Shown here: positions 1 through 5,313 of the stretch, piece by piece
Layout of the letters: each line of letters opens with the position of its first letter
How positions within the stretch are numbered: position 1 is the first letter of the stretch
Assembly: GCA_021791995.1 (NCBI GenBank)
Contig: JAJYVN010000039.1
Span: 1 to 7,429 of the forward strand
Length of the DNA stretch: 7,429 nucleotides
Direction: 5' to 3'
Origin: Bacillota bacterium
Lineage (GTDB): Bacteria; Bacillota; Sulfobacillia; RBS10-35; JAJYVN01
Translations under genes and position numbers: made by a program
The notes under the pieces: generated by a model
The model's database searches: none
What the model saw: the letters and a program-made list of their open reading frames with translations, nothing else
Told to the model about the DNA's origin: nothing

Positions 1-104
1 CCTGTTACCGGCGACTCTACCGAACACGGTCTACCCAGGCAGCACACCTGCATCGCGCCCTGTGCCTCCCTGTCGCCGTTGGCCCCCGACCCCGGCATGA
101 ACAT

Positions 105-335
105 CCGTTATGGGTAACGGTAAGGTCCTATGTGAGTGCGCAAGCGGCTTGCCGCGAGAGCCATAGGACGACTCCCAATAGCCCGTCGACCCAACTCACG
201 CGCAAACGGGTCGACTCTTTCTCCGCAAGGGGAGAGGGAACCATGGGCAACCGGCGCAAGCCGGATTGGGGCGGCACGAACAACGGTTGTCGCGGTTTGT
301 CAGGCAAATCGGGCAGCAGTTGACACCACCGCATC
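105..335 (+). ncRNA. Candidate structured RNA, HEARO/omega-RNA-like
   Basis: No convincing protein is encoded here, but the strand folds into a run of hairpins. CCGTTA/TAACGG (105-120) has a 4-nt loop. GTCCTATG (125-132) pairs perfectly with CATAGGAC (162-169) and encloses an inner GCGG/CCGC stem (144-155). GTCGACCC (185-192) pairs with GGGTCGAC (208-215). CTCC-GCAA-GGGG lies at 221-232 and CCGGC-GCAA-GCCGG at 251-264. ACAAC/GTTGT and TTTG/CAAA stems follow before 315. GNRA (GCAA) loops and nested long stems are typical of large structured RNAs. HEARO RNAs are the guide (omega) RNAs of IscB/IsrB elements; they are mobile, related to IS605-type transposons, and are reported to lie after a GTGA or ATGA sequence. 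A GTGA is present at 133-136. The structure is seen in the sequence; the HEARO assignment is inference from overall resemblance. No IscB gene follows, only a tnpB tail. It could instead be the left end of an IS605 derivative. RNA boundaries are approximate. Confidence 0.42.
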
Positions 336-613
336 GCCAACCCACGACGTGGGTTGGAAAGAGATGCAGCGGCAACTGGAGTACAAGGCGCGGTGGTACG
401 GTCGCACCTTCGTTCCGATCGACCGTTTCTTCTCCAGCGGCATACGGCGCGGCCCTGAGTCGGGAGGTGAACGCTGCATAGAACATCAAAGATGTGGGAC
501 TCGCGAAACGGATCGCCTGGCTGGCGGTGTCGGCCTGTGGAAGGGATGATCGACCCACACGGAAACGGGTGGGCGGACCCCGGCGAACCAGGAAGCCTCG
601 GTGAGCGATCACT
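335..613 (+). pseudogene. tnpB: IS605-family tnpB, C-terminal remnant
   Basis: Reading in frame 1 from about 335 gives THDVGWKEMQRQLEYKARWY and then GRTFVPIDRFFSS. This is the conserved segment just before the zinc ribbon in TnpB RNA-guided nucleases of IS200/IS605 elements. The frame then shifts: from about 455 frame 2 gives LSREVNAA, a TAG stop at 479-481, then NIKDVGLAKRIAWLAVSACG and RDDRPTRKRVGG. These match the DVNAA-x-NI block (with a late RuvC acidic position replaced by E in REVNAA) and the LAVSACG tail of the family. The cysteine pairs expected between the two blocks are missing, so the zinc ribbon has been deleted. The frame ends at a TGA around 600, shortly before the right-end hairpin. 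Everything upstream (most of the usual roughly 370-400 aa) is gone. It cannot make an active nuclease. Confidence 0.85.
337..357. repeat. 21-bp perfect odd palindrome
   Basis: CCAACCCACG and CGTGGGTTGG flank a single central A, giving perfect 10-bp arms. It sits where recognisable tnpB coding begins; the right arm encodes the conserved VGW residues of tnpB. The palindrome may mark the junction where the left part of the element was fused to the tnpB tail, or it may be part of the upstream RNA fold. Confidence 0.75.
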
Positions 614-651
614 GGGAATCCCCCGGCTTCAGCCGTGGGGAAGAGGCCAAA
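614..651 (+). repeat. IS200/IS605 right-end hairpin
   Basis: Positions 620-640 form a 9-bp stem: CCCCCGGCT pairs with AGCCG and GGGG around a 2-nt loop, with one unpaired T at 636. It is preceded by GGGAAT and followed by AAGAGGCCAAA. This is the familiar imperfect palindrome at the right end of IS200/IS605 elements, which is bound by the Y1 transposase and also contributes to the 3' scaffold of TnpB omega RNAs. It directly follows the tnpB remnant in the expected order and strand. The same hairpin architecture recurs three times upstream of the SpoVAF-like gene. Confidence 0.8.
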
Positions 652-681
652 CTTCCATGCCGAGCGATGGCGTAGCGGATC

Positions 682-710
682 TTGCACTGCATGCGCGGAA
701 CCAATACAAT
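682..710 (+). promoter_or_regulatory. Possible sigma-A promoter for the orphan gene
   Basis: TTGCAC (682-687) and TACAAT (705-710) are separated by exactly 17 bp. The -10 differs from TATAAT at one position; the -35 keeps only the TTG. It lies about 100 bp upstream of the likely GTG start at 815, between the IS605 remnant and the gene. A small hairpin, ACCCC-GGTC-GGGGT, lies at 720-733 in the presumed leader. This is a pattern match only. Confidence 0.3.
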
Positions 711-814
711 CGCAGCGTGACCCCGGTCGGGGTTGGGGAACGAACGCCGTGCGCCACCGACGGATCGTCCCCTCGGCTGTGGCCTCGGCAACGTTCGGGC
801 GGGAGGAATGTACG

Positions 815-1312
815 GTGGTTGAGGTCAACGAAATGGTGGTCGCCCTGTATGAGGCCGCGACGCGGTCCGGTTGTCGTTGGGATCGACCTCGACACGAGGC
901 GGAAGAGGGGTGCTACCGCTTCTTTGCATCCGTATCGCCGTTGGACTGGCAGTTGCAAGAACCGATTGAACTGCAATTGCATGTGCACCCCGATGGGGAG
1001 GAGTCCAGCCTTTCGTTCGCGATTCCACTGTACGCCGAACCACATTGGAACGGGTTCGCCATCGCGGCTAAGGCCCAGAACCGATTAGCCGAGGCCGATG
1101 ACGACGAGGGGTATGCGGGCGAGGTATCGGTGCAGTACCGCGTGAGCGATGAGGGCATTCCCGAGTTGGAGGGCGTGTGGGCCGAATTGTCATGGGAGAT
1201 CGGTGATTGGGTCAGTGGCGAACGGCCGCTCCAATTTGATTGGGCCTTTGAAGATCTGGAGCAACGGCTTCAGGCCCTGGGGGATCTGGTCGGGAACTCC
1301 GTTCGCGACTGA
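815..1312 (+). CDS. Hypothetical acidic, tryptophan-rich protein, 165 aa
   Basis: I do not recognise this family. The open frame runs back into the IS605 remnant, but a GGGAGGA ribosome-binding site at 801-807 points to the GTG at 815, giving 165 aa starting VVEVNEMVVALYEAA. An alternative is the ATG at 833. The protein is acidic (for example EADDDEG near residues 93-99), has seven tryptophans (W22, W45, W78, W122, W127, W132, W143), and alternates polar and hydrophobic residues in a way that suggests a beta-rich middle (IELQLHVHPDG, LSFAIPLY, EVSVQYRV). It ends in a probable helix (WAFEDLEQRLQALGDLV). There is no signal peptide, membrane segment or visible catalytic motif, so a soluble cytosolic protein is likely. 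It is alone on its strand, with an IS605 remnant upstream and the convergent YIEGIA gene 30 bp downstream. Codon use is continuous with the germination genes, so it looks like a real gene rather than transposon debris. Confidence 0.72.
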   Translation: MVEVNEMVVALYEAATRSGCRWDRPRHEAEEGCYRFFASVSPLDWQLQEPIELQLHVHPDGEESSLSFAIPLYAEPHWNGFAIAAKAQNRLAEADDDEGYAGEVSVQYRVSDEGIPELEGVWAELSWEIGDWVSGERPLQFDWAFEDLEQRLQALGDLVGNSVRD

Positions 1313-1325
1313 GCCGTTGTCCGTG

Positions 1326-1362
1326 GCAAGGGCGACGAAGCATTAGGCTTCGTCGCCCTTGC
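1326..1362. terminator. Convergent 16-bp stem-loop, possible terminator
   Basis: GCAAGGGCGACGAAGC (1326-1341) pairs perfectly with GCTTCGTCGCCCTTGC (1347-1362) around a 5-nt loop. It follows the orphan gene's stop by 13 nt and is followed on the plus strand by a short GTTT, so it could terminate plus-strand transcripts weakly. On the minus strand it overlaps the last codons of the YIEGIA gene (KGDEA), whose TAA stop at 1345-1343 falls in the loop. No U-tract follows on that strand. Confidence 0.6.
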
Positions 1363-2344
1363 GTTTATGTGCGATGGTCTGAAGGAGAGGGGTTTTCTGT
1401 ACCGCACGCACTGCCTCGGCCGTATTGGGCCGCTCGGCAAAGAACACAATGTAGAGTTCATGCTGCGCCTGGGAGAGTAACGTTCGAGGCACGAGCGCAC
1501 GGTTTTCATCACCTTCGTATGAGCCATGCCAGCTGCTCTCCTGGCTTCGCGGTCCCTCCCCGCCGGTCTTCTGGACCAGGGCAACCCCGAGCCGTGAACT
1601 GAGGCTATGGAGGATTGCCTGCCGTTGCCCGTGTTCACCCAACGTCAGGAAGTCGGCGAATTCCTGACAACGGAGACGGAGAGAGAGAATGCTCTGGTGG
1701 TCTACCCCTGCCTCCTCAGGTAGGTGCAGACACGGTCCATCCTTGCCGCCCACCTGTGGGTATGCGCATCGGCCCTCCACGCGGGTCGGAAGCGCGGTCA
1801 CCGCCGCGATGCGCTCGATCGTTGGGACATGCGTCGTCCAGACAGTGATCAACAGTGCCAAGAGCACCCCAACCGCAAGCCCCGGTCCCCAACCCCATAG
1901 CACCGCCACCGTACTGGCCACCACAGAGATGATAATGGCCAGGTAATTCCGCATCTCGAGTGCGACGGCGATCGCCTCCACGTACGCGTGTCCCCGTGGC
2001 ACCACCAGTGAGTGGTCGATGTCGAGCAACATCGTGCGCTCGATCTGGCGAACGACGTGAAATTGGGAGAGGCCCAGGCCGAGAAAAACACCTGCGGTGT
2101 AGTTGGCGGTTAGCAGCGCTGGTGGAGCCAACGCCCCGAGGATGGAACCCACAAAGCCTAGAAAGAGGTAGTTGGTCTCGCCATGTGGATGGGTGGGTAC
2201 AGAGCCGGAGTCAGCTCGCAGAAGAAGCGCACGGGTCAGCACACCGGCCGCAACGGCCGCGATGATCGGGCCGGTGAGGTGATGCGGACTCGGTGGGAGA
2301 TGCAGCGCGTGGACAAAGCTCGCCAGCCGTACCGCTCCGCTCAT
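1343..2344 (-). CDS. YIEGIA-family membrane protein, 333 aa
   Basis: This is a multi-pass membrane protein of the YIEGIA family, which is found in spore-forming Firmicutes and named for a conserved hexapeptide; its function is unknown. Here the motif is YVEAIA (residues 121-126), within PRGHAYVEAIAVALEMRNY, so two of the six signature positions differ. Hydrophobic segments lie at about 26-43, 58-78, 83-95, 133-150 and 153-170. A soluble C-terminal half follows and contains LTLGEHGQRQAILHSLSSRLGV (233-254, the GQRQAILH block is characteristic) and a last beta-alpha unit (ELYIVFFAERPNTAEAVRAVQKTP). The length is slightly above what I expect for the family, with a glycine/serine-rich insert near 258-280. 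The ATG overlaps the TGA of the SpoVAF-like gene upstream (ATGA, 2344-2341), with GGGGAAAAGG just before it, which indicates translational coupling and one transcript. Membership rests on several motifs. A role in spore assembly or germination is inferred from the operon partner. Confidence 0.85.
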   Translation of the reverse strand: MSGAVRLASFVHALHLPPSPHHLTGPIIAAVAAGVLTRALLLRADSGSVPTHPHGETNYLFLGFVGSILGALAPPALLTANYTAGVFLGLGLSQFHVVRQIERTMLLDIDHSLVVPRGHAYVEAIAVALEMRNYLAIIISVVASTVAVLWGWGPGLAVGVLLALLITVWTTHVPTIERIAAVTALPTRVEGRCAYPQVGGKDGPCLHLPEEAGVDHQSILSLRLRCQEFADFLTLGEHGQRQAILHSLSSRLGVALVQKTGGEGPRSQESSWHGSYEGDENRALVPRTLLSQAQHELYIVFFAERPNTAEAVRAVQKTPLLQTIAHKRKGDEA

Positions 2345-3906
2345 ACCTTTTCCCCGCCGCGGTACCGATTGATCGGGTGCAGTGCAATCGGGCGCGGGTT
2401 GCGCGCGGTGAGCGGTTCGCGAACCAGGATCGAACGGAGCGAGATCCAGTTAAAGGGCAGAACCGGCCACAAAAAGGGCACACCCAGGCTCTCGGTGCGC
2501 AGGGCCAACATGAACCAGAAGAAGAGTCCGAGGATGATACCGGGCAGAGCCCATGCCCACTCCAGGATCAGAAGGCTCAACCGCACCAGCCGGGTGACCA
2601 TTCCGAGTTCGATGTTGGAGATCGCGAAAGCACTAATGGCCGCAAAGGTAACATACACCAGCGCCTCAGGCGTGAAGATGCCGACCTTGGTGGCAACAGA
2701 GCCAAAGACCACGGCACCCAAGATGCCGAATGTCGATGCGAGCGGTCCGGGACTGTTCAAAATGGACCTGCGCAGAATGTCGATGCCAATCTCGGCCAGG
2801 ATGAACTGCAACGGTAACGGCAATCCGGAGGGCTTCTTGACGCCGATAAAGGAGAGGAACGGGAAGTGCACCAAGATCCCTGAGTGCGTCGCCAGCAAGA
2901 GCCAGACAGGAGGAACCACCAGTGCCAAGCCGAAGGCGATGAACTCGACCCAGCGGAGGTAGGTGCCAAGCACGGGATTCACATGGTAGTCCTCGGGATG
3001 CTGCAGGAGCTGAAAAAAGGTGACCGGGACGACGATGACCTCGCACGTGGTGTCCACCACCACCAGCACGTGTCCGTCAAAGAGATTAGCGGCCGCCACG
3101 TCGGGTCGCTCCGTCATGCGGACCATCGGCAGTGGGTTCCAGGGAGACTGGCCGAAGAGTTCTGCCACCGCCTCCTCAGCCATGGGGACGCCATCGATGT
3201 TGGCGTGCTGAAGCCCCTCCTTGACACGTTCGACGAGTTGAGGATTGGTGAGCCCCTCAATCCATCCGACCGCAACGTCCGTCTGGGATCGCGTGCCCAC
3301 CTTGAAAAGCTGAAAACGTAACCCTGGATCGCGCACGCGCCGTCGGATGAGGGCCGTGTTGTCGATGATGTTCTCGATGAACCCGTCGCGCGGGCCCCGA
3401 ACCACTTGCTCGACCAGTGGTTCCTCTGGGTTGCGATCGGGGTAGTAGCGGGTGTCGATCACGATCGCCGTATCCTCGCCATCGACCAGCATGATCATGG
3501 GACCACACATGACCTGGAGGATAGCGGCATCGAGGTCGGGGGTGACCTCGACCTGGGAGTATCCGAGTCGGTAGTCCAGAAGTTCGCGCAGCACCTGAAA
3601 GCTCTTCTCTGAGATCCCCTGCGGTCGCTCGGCACCGTTCACTTCCTTGTTCTCGCCCGCGCTGCGACGACCGGCTTGGCTGAGGATCTGAATGTTGGCG
3701 AACGTCTGAAAGAAACCGTTGATCACCCACGTGGCAATCTCCACATCGTCGACGCGCATGCGCCGGAAGATAACCTCGTAGCTCACCCCTACGCCGAGTG
3801 TGCGATTCACGTAGTCGACGTTCGCACCGAGGTCTCGACTGACTGGATGCTTGACGGGCTGGTCCGCTTCTTGCTTGGCCTTGCGGACCAACAATCCCTG
3901 AGCCAC
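2341..3906 (-). CDS. spoVAF: SpoVAF-like GerA-family spore protein, 521 aa
   Basis: This belongs to the GerA family (Pfam GerA) of spore inner-membrane proteins and most resembles SpoVAF rather than the nutrient receptor GerAA subunits. In Bacillus, SpoVAF works with FigP in an ion channel that amplifies the germination response. A soluble N-terminal region opens with VSRDLGANVDYVNRTLGVGV (22-41), as in SpoVAF. It continues with VDGEDTAIVIDTRYYPDRNPEEP (141-163), RGPRDGFIENIIDNTALIRRR (170-190) and a WNPLPMVRMTERPDVAA block (256-272). The membrane domain has segments near 317-340, 363-380, 388-405, 411-432 and 445-470, then PFLWPVLPFNW (477-487), and ends NPRPIALHP, a SpoVAF-type tail. The GTG start at 3906 has GGAGGG 7 nt upstream. 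A charged insert at 79-101 is unusual, and the length is a little above the roughly 490 aa of SpoVAF. No GerB/GerC genes or other spoVA genes are next to it; the coupled partner is the YIEGIA gene. Confidence 0.93.
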   Translation of the reverse strand: MAQGLLVRKAKQEADQPVKHPVSRDLGANVDYVNRTLGVGVSYEVIFRRMRVDDVEIATWVINGFFQTFANIQILSQAGRRSAGENKEVNGAERPQGISEKSFQVLRELLDYRLGYSQVEVTPDLDAAILQVMCGPMIMLVDGEDTAIVIDTRYYPDRNPEEPLVEQVVRGPRDGFIENIIDNTALIRRRVRDPGLRFQLFKVGTRSQTDVAVGWIEGLTNPQLVERVKEGLQHANIDGVPMAEEAVAELFGQSPWNPLPMVRMTERPDVAAANLFDGHVLVVVDTTCEVIVVPVTFFQLLQHPEDYHVNPVLGTYLRWVEFIAFGLALVVPPVWLLLATHSGILVHFPFLSFIGVKKPSGLPLPLQFILAEIGIDILRRSILNSPGPLASTFGILGAVVFGSVATKVGIFTPEALVYVTFAAISAFAISNIELGMVTRLVRLSLLILEWAWALPGIILGLFFWFMLALRTESLGVPFLWPVLPFNWISLRSILVREPLTARNPRPIALHPINRYRGGEKV

Positions 3907-3969
3907 TGCACATCCCTCCGCGCAATAGCCTTCCCCAATGGCGCGAAGCTTGTGCGTGCTTGACCTCCT

Positions 3970-3990
3970 CCCCGCGGTTCAAGCTGAGGA
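3970..3990 (-). repeat. RE-like hairpin copy 1 (degenerate)
   Basis: On the minus strand the 21 nt begin TTCCTCAGCT-like and close with GCGGGG. The stem keeps most pairs of the IS605 right-end design, including one unpaired base before the final GGGG, but has two mismatches. Flanking GGTATT upstream and AGGAGGTCAAG downstream support descent from an IS605 right end. It lies 64 bp upstream of the SpoVAF-like start codon. Confidence 0.6.
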
Positions 3991-4044
3991 ATACCCGAAT
4001 CAACCGGCGCCGAACTCCTAAACCACCCGGACGGGAACGGCTCA

Positions 4045-4065
4045 CCCCACGCCGAACGGCGGGGG
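4045..4065 (-). repeat. RE-like hairpin copy 2 (perfect stem)
   Basis: CCCC and CGCCG pair with CGGCG and GGGG around an AA loop with a single unpaired A at 4049 on the plus strand. Read on the minus strand, it shares its outer CCCCC and GTGGGG with the 620-640 hairpin, while the inner stem is different but still fully paired, that is, compensatory changes. On the plus strand ACGGCTCACCCCAC (4037-4050) precedes and overlaps the stem. Confidence 0.7.
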
Positions 4066-4163
4066 CTTGCGTCGACGTTTTGGTCATTGCGCACTGAACA
4101 AGCCGCACCGGGGCGGTCATGGAGTGGGCCTAACAACGAAACCGGATGCACAGGCACGGCTCA

Positions 4164-4184
4164 CCCCACGGCGTAGGCCAGGGA
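4164..4184 (-). repeat. RE-like hairpin copy 3
   Basis: On the minus strand this begins TCCCTGGCC and ends GCCGTGGGG. The stem keeps the outer four pairs (one G-T), the inner TGGC/GCCG pairing and the unpaired T before GGGG. It shares the 14-nt sequence ACGGCTCACCCCAC (plus strand 4156-4169) with copy 2, 119 bp away. It begins 18 bp past the stop of the minus-strand AraC gene, so it could also lie in that gene's 3' UTR. Confidence 0.6.
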
Positions 4185-4202
4185 CTTGCACCGCATCTGC
4201 GT

Positions 4203-5066
4203 TCAATCGCTTCCTCTACGATAGCGGCCGGGCGGCATGCCCGCGTAGTGCTCAAAGAGACGGTAAAAATGCGAAAGATTCTCGTAGCCAACCGATCGCG
4301 CAATCTCCTGGATGCCGAGGTTCGATTCGCGAAGGAGGCGTTGCGCATGCGCGATGCGCAACCCCGTCACATACTGCAGCGGTGTCACGCCGTGCGCACG
4401 TTTGAACAAGGCCGTGAATTGGCGCACGCTGAGGTGCGCCGCCTCGGCCAAGTCTCCGACGCGCAGTGGTTCGGAAAGGGAGGCTTCGATCGCGGCGCGG
4501 ACATCCCTCAGCCGTCGTTCCGCCTCCAGGGCAGCCCGCGTTCGGCTGTCTCCGCGGCCACGAAGGCGATACAGCTCCACCAACAACGACAGGGTGCACG
4601 CGCGCAGGGCCGCGCTGCTCGCGCGCTGGGGATGTTGCTGCTCGGCCTCGAGGCGGTGCAACAGATGCACCATCTCCATGGAGCCACCGGGCCGGCAATG
4701 CAACACCGGATTGCCGACAAAGGCCCCTTGCAGGATGTGGAACTCGTCCGGGTTCAACAGGTTCCCTGGGAAGAACTCAAAGCCAAGCATGGTAAGATTG
4801 GCCTGCGGCTCCACACGATGGGCCCAGCCCGGATTTAACGTCAAGGCGTCGCCGGGTCGCAGATGGATGGCGCGCTCATCCTCGCTCCGCAAGACGCCAC
4901 GACCTGTGAGAACAACCGCCACTCGGTGGTTCTCATGACAATGAAAAAGGGAAGAACAGGGGGCGAAGCGCGGGATGGGGGAAGGCGCGGGACGCCGATC
5001 CACCGTGTTGACGCGCACGCCTGCGGGATGATCCGACAGGGACTCCGGCAACGAGACCGCCTCCAT
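4203..5066 (-). CDS. AraC-family transcriptional regulator, 287 aa
   Basis: This is a DNA-binding regulator with an N-terminal cupin-type ligand domain and a C-terminal AraC/XylS domain. The sensor half includes HCHENHRVAVVLTGRGVLR (about 42-60), then HLRPGDALTLNPGWAHRVEP (about 67-86), the usual sugar-sensor-like cupin pattern. The DNA-binding half starts near residue 187 (LRDVRAAIEASLSEPLRVGDLAEAAHLSVRQFTALFKRAHGVTP), where the first helix-turn-helix lies. It continues with YVTGLRIAHAQRLLRESNLGIQEIARSVGYENLSHFYRLFEHYAGMPPGRYRR, the second helix-turn-helix with the family signature. I chose ATG 5066; an in-frame TTG at 5078 follows a TAG stop almost directly and is an alternative, so the start is not secure. 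It is divergent from a second AraC gene and has no structural gene beside it, so the ligand and targets cannot be named. Confidence 0.93.
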   Translation of the reverse strand: MEAVSLPESLSDHPAGVRVNTVDRRPAPSPIPRFAPCSSLFHCHENHRVAVVLTGRGVLRSEDERAIHLRPGDALTLNPGWAHRVEPQANLTMLGFEFFPGNLLNPDEFHILQGAFVGNPVLHCRPGGSMEMVHLLHRLEAEQQHPQRASSAALRACTLSLLVELYRLRGRGDSRTRAALEAERRLRDVRAAIEASLSEPLRVGDLAEAAHLSVRQFTALFKRAHGVTPLQYVTGLRIAHAQRLLRESNLGIQEIARSVGYENLSHFYRLFEHYAGMPPGRYRRGSD

Positions 5067-5313
5067 AGGGACGCACAAAACCCCGACCTAATTGCCATAC
5101 GACGACGCAGCGCAACCTCCTCCCTCTTCGGCAACCGTACTGCATGGAAATTGGGACAGGTGCTCAAAAGGAGAAACACTCTTCCGAATCGGGCAGTGCG
5201 CTCACGCATGCATCGGGATAAGAATGGCCGTGTTGTGCCTGCAGAGGGAATTGTGCCGGATCCAACGTGCCCGGCCCCCGAGCAGACCTGTAAAGGTGAG
5301 GAGGGTGCACCCC
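5067..5313. promoter_or_regulatory. Divergent AraC intergenic region
   Basis: This 247-bp stretch separates two divergently transcribed AraC-type genes and should hold both promoters. The heptamer TTGTGCC occurs twice in direct orientation (5233-5239 and 5251-5257), with an 18-bp period. AraC-type regulators commonly bind direct half-sites spaced by about two helical turns, so this is a possible operator, but the match is short. AGGAGG at 5299-5304 is the ribosome-binding site for the plus-strand gene. I see no convincing -35/-10 pair and no open frame that looks real. Confidence 0.35.

Larger units (their letters stand above)
105..650 (+). mobile_element. Decayed IS605/ISC-type mini-element
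   Basis: This stretch reads as one short non-autonomous element: a structured left part with many hairpins, then the last part of a tnpB gene in broken frames, then the canonical right-end hairpin followed by GTGGGG-AAGAGGCCAAA. No transposase of the Y1/HUH type (TnpA) and no N-terminal tnpB sequence are present, so it could only have moved, if at all, by help from another copy. An internal deletion that fused the left end to the tnpB tail would give this organisation. The outer limits are estimates: the left limit is set at the first hairpin and the right limit just after the right-end hairpin. Confidence 0.5.
3907..4202 (-). mobile_element. IS605-end-derived region before the SpoVAF-like gene
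   Basis: This 296-bp gap holds no gene. On the minus strand it carries three 21-nt hairpins (3970-3990, 4045-4065, 4164-4184) with the design of the IS605 right-end hairpin at 620-640: roughly nine paired positions, a 2-nt loop, and one unpaired base before the closing GGGG. The proximal one sits in GGTATTCC...GGGGAGGAGGTCAAG, which closely follows the usual end of an IS605 element (compare GGGAATCC...GGGGAAGAGGCCAAA at 614-650). No transposase or tnpB coding remains. Apart from the ribosome-binding site GGAGGG I found no convincing sigma-A or sigma-G promoter for the downstream gene. That promoter must lie in this stretch or be carried by it. Confidence 0.6.

Noticed and set aside
105..335. 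Group I or group II intron (IStron-type) as the source of the structured left part
   Set aside because: I do not see the group I core (GACTA / TATAGTC-like P7 elements) or a group II domain V; the GTGAG near 133 alone is not enough.
105..357. CRISPR array
   Set aside because: The hairpins differ in sequence and spacing; there is no regular direct repeat with unique spacers.
635..814. N-terminal extension of the orphan protein into the IS605 right end
   Set aside because: It would translate the transposon hairpin flank; the GGGAGGA site and change in composition favour the start at 815.
196..828. Minus-strand 210-codon frame over the left element
   Set aside because: Antisense to the tnpB remnant and the structured RNA, with no recognisable motif.
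2183..2962. Plus-strand open frame of 259 codons across the germination genes
   Set aside because: Antisense shadow of the YIEGIA and SpoVAF-like genes with low-complexity basic composition typical of high-GC antisense frames.
3257..4120. Long minus-strand open frame of 287 codons overlapping the SpoVAF-like gene
   Set aside because: It is a different frame of the SpoVAF-like coding sequence, arginine/glycine-rich with no family features; the SpoVAF frame matches its family along its whole length.
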